Assembly (NCBI GenBank): GCA_003506435.1
Contig: DOAQ01000028.1
Span: forward strand, 63,302-127,301
DNA from: Prolixibacteraceae bacterium
Lineage (GTDB): Bacteria; Bacteroidota; Bacteroidia; Bacteroidales; Prolixibacteraceae
Direction of reading: 5' to 3'
DNA length: 64,000 bases
A program made the position numbers and the translations under genes. The notes below the pieces were generated by a model. The model was not told the origin of the DNA, made no database searches, and was given only the letters and a program-made list of their open reading frames with translations. Of the stretch, positions 44,065 to 52,374 are shown piece after piece. Every line of letters begins with the position of its first letter. Within the stretch, counting starts at the first letter, position 1.

Positions 44065-45114
44065 ATGCTACAACAAAATGAAATAGAAACGATCGGACGG
44101 TACATCAATGGGATGGCATATCCGGATGATATGGTGAGGATTGAAGACCTTTTTGCGCATGGGTACGAGAATCAAGATTTGAAGCATCTTCTTGAGAATG
44201 ACTGGGAAGATGTCCTTCATGAAACCAGTTCCGAGAATATTGACCTGGACAGATTGCTTGATCAGATACACTGTCTTATTCGTAAAAAAGAATCACAAAA
44301 AAGAAAAACTTTTGTTTCCCGTATAACAAAGATATACCTAAAAGTAGCCGCCATTTTGCTTTTACCATTAATCATTGGTGGAGGCTTATATTTTGGTTAT
44401 TTGCGGGGTTCTTCAACTATGCTCTCCGACCAGAAAGGGAGTTTCTCTATTTACGCCCCAATGGGTTCGCGTGTATCCTTCAATTTGCCTGACGGAACAA
44501 AAGGATGGCTAAACAGTGGTTCTACGCTTACTTATCCTTTACCCTTCTGTGAAAACAGGAAGGTAACTCTTGACGGCGAAGCCTGGTTCGATGTTTTTCA
44601 CAACGAAAAGCGACCGTTCGAAATTAATGCAGGCGAATCAATGATCAGGGTATTGGGTACGAGTTTCAATGTAAGCACTTATTCGGATGAAAAATATGTG
44701 GAGGTGGTCCTTCAAAATGGTAAGGTTGAGTTCTCAAATAAATCACAAAAAAATAAAGTTATTTTGAAACCTTCGGAACAGTTAATCCTACAGGGAGACA
44801 GACTTAATATTAATCCTGTTGATGTTTCAAAATATAAAGCATGGACTGAAGGAAGACTTATTTTCCGGGGCGACAATATGGATGAAGTAGCCAAAAGAAT
44901 TGAGCGTTGGTATAATGTTAAAGTAGAAATTGCCGATGAAGATTTAGTCCAGTTTTCATTTCGGGCAACGTTCGTCGACGATTCATTGGAAGATGTGTTC
45001 AACCAGCTAAGTATGACTTCGCCAATTGAATATAAAATCATTCCACGGAAACAACTTCAGGATGGCACTTATGAGAAAGAGAAAGTAATTTTGTATAAAA
45101 AAGACAAGCAATAG
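44065..45114 (+). CDS. FecR-like anti-sigma factor (second locus)
   Basis: A 349-residue inner-membrane anti-sigma factor. The cytoplasmic part is 1-90. One transmembrane helix (about 91-113, YLKVAAILLLPLIIGGGLYFGY) leads into the periplasmic FecR domain (YAPMGSRVSFNLPDGTKGWLNSG, VLGTSFNVSTY). The C-terminal DUF4974-like end is RLIFRGDNMDEVAKRIERWYNV. It is 189 bases after the sigma gene; that gap is AT-rich with no gene. It receives the signal from the SusC STN domain. Confidence 0.88.
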   Translation: MLQQNEIETIGRYINGMAYPDDMVRIEDLFAHGYENQDLKHLLENDWEDVLHETSSENIDLDRLLDQIHCLIRKKESQKRKTFVSRITKIYLKVAAILLLPLIIGGGLYFGYLRGSSTMLSDQKGSFSIYAPMGSRVSFNLPDGTKGWLNSGSTLTYPLPFCENRKVTLDGEAWFDVFHNEKRPFEINAGESMIRVLGTSFNVSTYSDEKYVEVVLQNGKVEFSNKSQKNKVILKPSEQLILQGDRLNINPVDVSKYKAWTEGRLIFRGDNMDEVAKRIERWYNVKVEIADEDLVQFSFRATFVDDSLEDVFNQLSMTSPIEYKIIPRKQLQDGTYEKEKVILYKKDKQ

Positions 45115-45245
45115 TAACTTACCAATAACAATAAATAATTATGGGAAAAACGGTACTAATTAGTTAGAAAAAAAGGAAACCGCGCCAACGATTTCCTTTT
45201 AAAAAACATCTTTCTAGACATTTTTTTAATTAAACATTCAAATTT

Positions 45246-48200
45246 ATGAAAAAAAACGAACCAATCAGGGAATTGCTATGTCATTCTCTGAAGAAAATTT
45301 TACTGATTATGCGCATTGCTGTTATTCTTTTGCTTTTCGGTTTTCTGCAAACACGCGCAAACAGCGCCTATTCGCAGAAGATAAGACTTTCGATCAATTT
45401 TTTGAATACTGAACTTGTTAATGTACTCGATCAAATTGAAAACGAGACTGAATTCTTATTTCTTTATAATGAAAAACTAATTGATTCCAATCGAAAAGTT
45501 TCAATTAATGTCCAGAATCAAGGAATCGAAGACATATTAAAATTACTTTTTGCAGGTACCGATGTGGGATATTCAATTCTTGACAGGAAAATAATCCTGT
45601 CACCACTGGAAAACGGTAGTACAATTCAGCAGCAAAAAACCGTTACAGGAAAAGTAACCGATTCTTCAGGTGCTTCGCTTCCCGGAGTATCAGTAGTCGT
45701 AAAAGGAACAACTACTGGTACAATAACCAATATTGACGGTAAATATTCTCTTCCCAATATTCCAGATGATGCTATGCTGGTATTTTCATTTGTGGGAATG
45801 AGGATACAGGAAATTAGCGTTGCAGGTAAAAGTATTATCAACATTACAATGGAGGAGGAAACAGTTGGTATTGAAGAGGTTGTTGCTATTGGTTATGGAA
45901 CCCAGAAAAAGGTAAATTTAACTGGTTCAATAGATGCGGTTTCAGGTGAAGAACTTCAAAACAGATCTGCAACAAAAGTGGCGGATCTTATAAAAGGTAC
46001 TTCGCCTAATCTTAATATCACTATGAATTCTAGAGGTGGTGAACCAGGCGCATCAAGCAGTTGGAATATTAGGGGAACAGGTTCAATTCAGGGGAATGAC
46101 TCTCCGCTCTTATTAGTTGATGGGGTAGAAATGAATTTAAATAATCTTGATCCTGAATCTATTGAAAGTGTTTCTATTTTGAAAGATGCATCTGCATCTG
46201 CAATTTATGGTTCACGTGCCCCATTTGGCGTAGTTTTAATAACGACAAAAAAAGGAAAACAAGGCGAAAAAGTCCATATTGAGTATAGCAATAATTTGTC
46301 GTTAGCTTCCCCGATAAAGGTGCCCAGTTTTGTTGATGCCTTAACTTGGGCAACAGCTTATAATCAAGCTAACGCAAATGCTGGGACAACTGCGACATAT
46401 AGTGATGAACAGATGGAACGGATTAGGGGTTACATGGATGGAACCTTTCCTTATGAATATGATCCAAATAATCCAATAAATAATATATGGGCAGGAAGAA
46501 GGAACGGTAATGCGAATAATAATTGGCCGCAGATAATGATTAAAGATCATTCATTTAGTCAGAAACACAATGTCAATGTTTCCGGAGGCAATGAGAAAGC
46601 ACAATATTATATCTCAGGAGGATATGCAGATCAGCCCGGTATGTATACATATGGCTATGACTACTACAAAAGATACAATTATATGACCAATTTTACGTCA
46701 AAGATTACCAATTGGCTAAGTTTTAATTCCAGTGTAAAATATTCGAAAAGTAAGACTGATTATCCATTGGGAGAAACTACAGTCGGTAGGGATCATTTTT
46801 TCAGGGAGATTATTATGTTTGCTCCTATGATGCCCATGTACAATATTAATGGGACAATCCAATGCCCCTTAGTAAGGCTTATGCAAGATTCAGGAAGAGA
46901 TAAGACTGAAAGCAATGATTTTTTTATCACACTTGGAGCTGAACTGGAACCCGTAAAAGGATGGAAAACAAATTTCTCATATAATCATAATGTCATAACG
47001 AGCAAAAATTTTGTAAATCCAAGGCCTGTGATGGTAGAACTTGGAGACGGTTCTTTTGGGAATATTGGAAAACCAGCATCCACTTATGAATCAACATATT
47101 CTCAAAACAATTATACATTGTGTAATATTGTAACTTCCTATGAAAAAAAACTTGGTAACCATTATTTTAAAGCATTGATTGGTTATGAACAAGAGGAAAC
47201 TATGTTTTCAAATTTGTATGCAACAGCAGCAAATATAATTACCGATGAAGTACCATCAATTAGCACTGCACTTGGGGCAACTACAGTTAACGACCAATTG
47301 TATCATTGGGCAACACAAGGTGTATTCGGCCGTTTAAATTATAATTTCAAAGAAAAATTTCTGTTAGAATTCAGTGCACGTTACAATGGGTCGTCCAGGT
47401 TTGCTAAAGAATCAAGGTGGGGATTTTTTCCATCAGCTTCTGCCGGATATAATATTTCAAAAGAAAATTTCTGGGCAGATATTGAACCATATGTTAACAT
47501 GTTTAAACTAAGGGGTTCTTATGGAGCATTAGGAAACCAGAACGTTAGTAATTATTTATACCTTTCAACAATACCTATTACTAACGAATTAAACTGGATT
47601 ATAAATGGCGAAAGGCCTCCATATGCAAGGGTACCAGCTTTAGTCAGTGATGATTTAACGTGGGAAACAATAACAACCCTCAATTTAGGTTTTGACGCCG
47701 GATTCCTAAACAATCGTTTGGGTTTGGTTTTTGACTGGTATGACAGGAAGACTAGTGATATGCTTGGACCTTCGGTAACCCTTCCCTATATTTTAGGGGC
47801 ATCTACACCACAAAGCAACAATGCTGAATTATTAACAAAAGGCTTTGAAATAGTATTGAAATGGGAAGACAGAATTTCATCTGACTTTTCGTATGAAGCA
47901 CAAATTAGTATTGGAGATAGTAAATCGACAATATTAAAATATAAAAATGATAAAGGTCTGATTAATACATGGTATGACGACAAAGAAGTTGGTGAAATAT
48001 GGGGATACGTTACCGATGGCTTAATTCAAACAGCAGGCGAAGAAATGCCGGATCAGTCTTATTTTTATTCTAAGTGGACCCCTGGAGATATGAAATACAA
48101 AGACCTTAACAATGATGGCAAGGTCAATCCTAGTACAAGTACATTGGACGACCATGGTGACTTAACCGTAATCGGGAACACTACCCCACGCTATAATTTT

Positions 48201-48737
48201 GGTATTACAGCAGGATTTAATTGGAAAGGGCTCGATTTTATGATGTTTTGGCAAGGTTTAGGCAAACGTGATTATTACCCTAATATTGGTTCAACCATAT
48301 TTTGGGGAATGACTACTGGCTATGGGTCATCCGGGATATATGAAGATTCACCGGCTTTAAATTACTGGCGTCCTGCTGATGAAGCGAATTTATTAGGTCC
48401 CAATACTGATGCTTATTTTGCAAAACCTTATTTTACTTCACAGACCAATAAAAACCGACAAACACAATCGAGATATGTTCTTAATGCATCATATATACGG
48501 TTAAAAAGTATTCAGGTAGGATATACTATTCCACCGAAGCTTTCAAATAAGCTATTTCTTCAGAAAGCAAGAGTTTATATTTCGGGGGAAAATCTGATAA
48601 CATTTTCAGGATTACCAAAAAATCACGATCCCGAAACAATTTATGCCTCCGACCCAAGCAATGGCGGTTATCTAACCAACGGTGTAATTTATCCGATATC
48701 AAGTACCATTTCTGTTGGAGTAAATTTAACTTTTTAA
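45246..48737 (+). CDS. SusC/RagA-type TonB-dependent transporter with STN domain (second locus)
   Basis: An 1163-residue glycan importer. A basic leader and signal (about 17-44, ending AYSQ) is followed by an STN domain (about 48-110, LSINFLNTELVNVLDQIENE), a carboxypeptidase-regulatory-like domain (VTGKVTDSSGASLPGVSVVVKG), the plug start (EEVVAIGYGTQKKVNLTGSID), the plug and a beta-barrel ending ISVGVNLTF. Shared domains with the first SusC are close in sequence, but the barrel loops differ widely, consistent with a different glycan. The SusD partner begins 12 bases later. Confidence 0.93.
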   Translation: MKKNEPIRELLCHSLKKILLIMRIAVILLLFGFLQTRANSAYSQKIRLSINFLNTELVNVLDQIENETEFLFLYNEKLIDSNRKVSINVQNQGIEDILKLLFAGTDVGYSILDRKIILSPLENGSTIQQQKTVTGKVTDSSGASLPGVSVVVKGTTTGTITNIDGKYSLPNIPDDAMLVFSFVGMRIQEISVAGKSIINITMEEETVGIEEVVAIGYGTQKKVNLTGSIDAVSGEELQNRSATKVADLIKGTSPNLNITMNSRGGEPGASSSWNIRGTGSIQGNDSPLLLVDGVEMNLNNLDPESIESVSILKDASASAIYGSRAPFGVVLITTKKGKQGEKVHIEYSNNLSLASPIKVPSFVDALTWATAYNQANANAGTTATYSDEQMERIRGYMDGTFPYEYDPNNPINNIWAGRRNGNANNNWPQIMIKDHSFSQKHNVNVSGGNEKAQYYISGGYADQPGMYTYGYDYYKRYNYMTNFTSKITNWLSFNSSVKYSKSKTDYPLGETTVGRDHFFREIIMFAPMMPMYNINGTIQCPLVRLMQDSGRDKTESNDFFITLGAELEPVKGWKTNFSYNHNVITSKNFVNPRPVMVELGDGSFGNIGKPASTYESTYSQNNYTLCNIVTSYEKKLGNHYFKALIGYEQEETMFSNLYATAANIITDEVPSISTALGATTVNDQLYHWATQGVFGRLNYNFKEKFLLEFSARYNGSSRFAKESRWGFFPSASAGYNISKENFWADIEPYVNMFKLRGSYGALGNQNVSNYLYLSTIPITNELNWIINGERPPYARVPALVSDDLTWETITTLNLGFDAGFLNNRLGLVFDWYDRKTSDMLGPSVTLPYILGASTPQSNNAELLTKGFEIVLKWEDRISSDFSYEAQISIGDSKSTILKYKNDKGLINTWYDDKEVGEIWGYVTDGLIQTAGEEMPDQSYFYSKWTPGDMKYKDLNNDGKVNPSTSTLDDHGDLTVIGNTTPRYNFGITAGFNWKGLDFMMFWQGLGKRDYYPNIGSTIFWGMTTGYGSSGIYEDSPALNYWRPADEANLLGPNTDAYFAKPYFTSQTNKNRQTQSRYVLNASYIRLKSIQVGYTIPPKLSNKLFLQKARVYISGENLITFSGLPKNHDPETIYASDPSNGGYLTNGVIYPISSTISVGVNLTF

Positions 48738-48749
48738 AAAATCAGGAAT

Positions 48750-50477
48750 ATGAAATACACAAACATAATTATGGGTTTTTTTGCGATGAGCATAATATTT
48801 ACTGCGTGCGATGAAGATTTTTTACAAAGAGCCCCTCTGGATGAGGTCACATCATTAGATTATTTCAAAAGTCCTAGTGACCTTAAGGTCTATGTAAATC
48901 AATATTACACCAGTTATTTTCCACAATATGCTAATCATGGTAGTGATTACGGCACCGATAACCAAATCAGAACAAGTGTCGATCAACGTCTGGAAGGAAC
49001 CAGAACTGTATCAACCAGTGGAAGTATCAGTTTTGGCAATGTAAGGAGTATAAATTATTTCTTTGATCAGTACAAAAAAGTTGAAGAAAAATTCGATATT
49101 AAAGATTATCAGCAATACTTGGGAGAAGCCTATTTTTTTAGGGCTTTAATTTATTTTGACCTTTTAAAAACATATGGTGATATTCAATGGATTACTACTG
49201 AGCTTGGAACAAGTTCGCCTGAACTTTATAATCCAAGAGATCCGAGGAACGTTGTGGCTGATAATATAATTTCAGTATTAGATTCGGCAGCAATGTATCT
49301 TACAAGTGAGAAAACTGATGGCGCTTCCCGTGTAAACAAATGGATGGCCTTACTGATTCAAAGCAGAATTGCCCTTTATGAAGGTACATGGGAAAAATAT
49401 CATGCCAGCGATCCGTTTGGCGTTAGCAACCCCCATCCTGAGAAATATTTTAATAAGGTTGTTGAGGCTACTACGGCAATTATGGAATCAGGCAAATATG
49501 ATCTCTACTCAACTGGCAAGCCATCATCGGATTATAAGGACTTATTCGCATTACAAGATTATTCATCAAATAAGGAAGTCATGTTCTGGAAAAAATATAA
49601 TAATGAATTATCAAGGGGTGATGTTAGTTTTACGAATGATCGGAATTTCAGGATGGAAACACCCTCTGGAAATACATTTACAAAACAGATGGCTGATTCT
49701 TATTTGTGTTCTGATGGTAAACCAATAACAGGGAATTCCCTTTTCAAAGGATATACTACACTTAATGATGAGATGCAAAATCGGGATCCCAGATTTTCTC
49801 AAACCATTGCTGCTTCAAATGATGTATGGAAGATTTATACGGACGGTACAATTAAATATTGGAGCGAGGTATATAAAAAACTCAATACTTCAGCAGATTA
49901 TAATGCTCCTGGTGGTTACATCGTTCTGAAAGGATATAATCCTCATATGATTTATCATGTCCAGCAATATGAAGAAAGCCCAGCCATCATATACAGATAT
50001 GCAGAAGTTTTGCTCAACTATGTTGAAGCCAAGGCAGAATTAGGGACGATTACTCAGGCTGATATCGATAAGACAATTAAGAAATTCAGGGGCAGGGTAG
50101 GTATGCCAAATTTGGTACTTACTAATATTGCAGTTGATCCTGAATGGGACTTTCCCTTCCTGTCGCCAATACTTAATGAAATTAGGAGAGAACGGCGAGT
50201 TGAACTTGCTGCTGAAGGATTTAGGTGGGACGATATTGCCCGCTGGGCTGCCGCCGATGAATTGATCGTTGGTAAAAGGCCCCAAGGTTTTTTTGCCTCT
50301 CAGATTACGAGTATAAATCCTTTCCCTGTTGATGAGGACGGATTTCTTGATCCCTTCAAGAAAGCTATTCCTAATGGGTATGGTTTTGTTGTCGGTCGTG
50401 ATTACTTGAATTCTATACCAACAAGTGAAATTGTGTTAAATCCGAACCTGACTCAAAATCCCGGCTGGGGTAATTAA
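48750..50477 (+). CDS. SusD/RagB-type glycan-binding lipoprotein (second locus)
   Basis: A 575-residue lipoprotein (lipobox IIFTAC) with family marks: DEDFLQRAPLDEVTSLDYFKSPSD at the N-terminus, YLGEAYFFRALIYFDLLKTYGDIQW in the TPR-like part, and LNEIRRERRVELAAEGFRWDDIARW before the NPNLTQNPGW end. It is the outer-surface partner of the SusC just upstream. Its binding-loop region shows little resemblance to the first SusD, so the two loci serve different glycans. Confidence 0.93.
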   Translation: MKYTNIIMGFFAMSIIFTACDEDFLQRAPLDEVTSLDYFKSPSDLKVYVNQYYTSYFPQYANHGSDYGTDNQIRTSVDQRLEGTRTVSTSGSISFGNVRSINYFFDQYKKVEEKFDIKDYQQYLGEAYFFRALIYFDLLKTYGDIQWITTELGTSSPELYNPRDPRNVVADNIISVLDSAAMYLTSEKTDGASRVNKWMALLIQSRIALYEGTWEKYHASDPFGVSNPHPEKYFNKVVEATTAIMESGKYDLYSTGKPSSDYKDLFALQDYSSNKEVMFWKKYNNELSRGDVSFTNDRNFRMETPSGNTFTKQMADSYLCSDGKPITGNSLFKGYTTLNDEMQNRDPRFSQTIAASNDVWKIYTDGTIKYWSEVYKKLNTSADYNAPGGYIVLKGYNPHMIYHVQQYEESPAIIYRYAEVLLNYVEAKAELGTITQADIDKTIKKFRGRVGMPNLVLTNIAVDPEWDFPFLSPILNEIRRERRVELAAEGFRWDDIARWAAADELIVGKRPQGFFASQITSINPFPVDEDGFLDPFKKAIPNGYGFVVGRDYLNSIPTSEIVLNPNLTQNPGWGN

Positions 50478-50493
50478 CGAGAATATTATAAAC

Positions 50494-50542
50494 TGGGTTA
50501 TTAACCCGTTGATACTTTATTCAGGTCAACGGGTTTAACCCA
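50494..50542 (+). terminator. Imperfect hairpin after the second susD (possible terminator)
   Basis: TGGGTTATTAACCCGTTGA (50494-50512) pairs with TCAACGGGTTTAACCCA (50526-50542) with a bulge. No T run follows, so it may slow transcription or stabilise the susCD mRNA 3' end rather than end the transcript fully. The rest of the gap to 50730 shows no gene. Confidence 0.5.
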
Positions 50543-50730
50543 TCTCAACCTTAGATAGACTTATCTCTTGTATTATGGAATAACACAGAATAGACTCTTC
50601 TCTTGAACGGACTTTCATACAGTACAGAGGAACTTATCATGCTGCTATTGAGTAAATAGACTGATTCATAGATATTTTTAGTACCTGAAAATTTTAAATT
50701 ATTGCTACATGATTTATTAGTAATCTATTT

Positions 50731-52293
50731 ATGAGAAACATAAAAAATGCTATACAATTAACACTTTGCCAGCAATTGGGAATAATCATTTTGCGCATCA
50801 TTATCGGTTGGCATTTTCTTTATGAAGGCGTCACAAAATTAATGAATCCTGAATGGTCTGCAGAAAGTTATATGTTAAATTCTCGCAGCTTCCTTTCTGC
50901 AATTTTTCGTGAAATGGTTTCCTCTCCAATACTTCTGAACGCAGTCAATTTCCTGAATGAATGGGGTTTAGTTATGATTGGGATAGGATTGTTCTTTGGC
51001 TTTTTTGCTCGCGTGGCCGTTTATGGAGGAGTATTACTTCTATCCTTATATTATTTTGCTTATCCTCCTTTTGGAGGCTACAATTTTGGTGTTCCACAGG
51101 AAGGTAGTTATCTGTTAGTTGATAAAACTTTTATCGAACTGGTGGCATTAATTGTACTAGCTCTATTCCCCGGGACATTAAACAAAGGTCTCTGGAGCCT
51201 GATGGAAAAGTGGAAACTCCGGATACATTTACCTAATCTTGTAAAAAAACGGAACCTCCAGTTTTCTTCAGTTGAACCTCAAAGTTCTAAAAGTCGTCGC
51301 GATATATTGAAGGATCTGATTTTTCTGCCATTTTTTGGAGGTTTTGCTTGGGCGTTTATGAACAGTGAAAAAGAAACGGGGGCAGATGCCATTACAGGAA
51401 GTACCATTATTTTAAAACAAAAATCTTTAAGGGAGATCAAGGGAGAAATGCCCATGGGCATTTTGGCAAAGGGAAAAGCTCCTGTGAGTCGTTTGATTAT
51501 GGGGACGAATCATTTATCCGGAACCGCACATGCCAGAGACTTAATTTATGCCAGTTCTCTTTTTAAAGCTTATAATACGGAGAAAAAAATAATTGAAACC
51601 TATATGCTGGCTGAAAAGGCAGGGATAAATCTCTTTTTTGCAACTCCCTTGCTAGCCCGGTATAAGAAAACCTTCGGCGGCAATTTTCAAACCTGGATCA
51701 ACGTAGCACCCACGAAGAAAGATATATACACACAGGTTGATAAGGCAATTGATAAAGGAGTAGATTATATTTTCATACAAGGTGCTACCTGTGACAGAAG
51801 AGTTTATGATGGAGAAATTGATGTGGTGAGTAAATGTCTGGATTATATTAAGCAGCAAGGTTATCCGGCTGGTTTGGGGGCGCATACAATTCAGGCATTA
51901 CTTGCTTGCGAAGAAGCAGGAATAGAACCTGATTTTTATTACAAAACAATGCACCACGACAAATACTGGTCTGCTCATCCAAAGGAAAACCGAAAACCTT
52001 TTTTATGGAGTTCCAATATAAGTGAAGATCATAATAAGTTTCACGACAACATGTGGTGTTTGTTTCCTGAGGAAACGATTGAATTTGTTCAAAAAGTTAA
52101 AAAACCTGTCGTAGGGTTCAAAGTGCTTGCCGGCGGCGCAATTCATCCTAAAGACGGATTTCAATGGGCATTTGACAACGGGGCTGATTTTATAGAAGTA
52201 GGGATGTTCGATTTTCAGATTATAGAGAACGTGAATCAAGCAATAGCCAGTGTTGTGAAAGCTAAAAACAGGAATAGACCCTGGTTTGGCTAA
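50731..52293 (+). CDS. DoxX-type membrane domain fused to a TIM-barrel (aldo/keto-reductase-like) domain
   Basis: A 520-residue two-part protein. Residues 1-150 form a four-helix DoxX/DoxD-like membrane domain (ILRIIIGWHFLYEGVTKLMNP, WGLVMIGIGLFFGFFARVA, LVALIVLALFP). A basic linker holds a twin-arginine-like motif SRRDILK (188-194) followed by a hydrophobic helix (FLPFFGGFAWAFM). Residues about 240-515 look like a TIM barrel of the aldo/keto-reductase or related type (VSRLIMGTNHLSG, AGLGAHTIQALLACEEAG, GFKVLAGGAIHPKDGF). So a membrane redox-type domain carries a catalytic domain across the membrane. Sugar-linked electron transfer is a guess. The ORF has no break, so the fusion is real in this sequence. 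Confidence 0.7.
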   Translation: MRNIKNAIQLTLCQQLGIIILRIIIGWHFLYEGVTKLMNPEWSAESYMLNSRSFLSAIFREMVSSPILLNAVNFLNEWGLVMIGIGLFFGFFARVAVYGGVLLLSLYYFAYPPFGGYNFGVPQEGSYLLVDKTFIELVALIVLALFPGTLNKGLWSLMEKWKLRIHLPNLVKKRNLQFSSVEPQSSKSRRDILKDLIFLPFFGGFAWAFMNSEKETGADAITGSTIILKQKSLREIKGEMPMGILAKGKAPVSRLIMGTNHLSGTAHARDLIYASSLFKAYNTEKKIIETYMLAEKAGINLFFATPLLARYKKTFGGNFQTWINVAPTKKDIYTQVDKAIDKGVDYIFIQGATCDRRVYDGEIDVVSKCLDYIKQQGYPAGLGAHTIQALLACEEAGIEPDFYYKTMHHDKYWSAHPKENRKPFLWSSNISEDHNKFHDNMWCLFPEETIEFVQKVKKPVVGFKVLAGGAIHPKDGFQWAFDNGADFIEVGMFDFQIIENVNQAIASVVKAKNRNRPWFG

Positions 52294-52374
52294 TGTTCTA
52301 TGAAAGAAGGTTAATTATACTCTTATTGAACATAAACAATGATCATTTTTTTAACGACTAATTTTTACATTATC

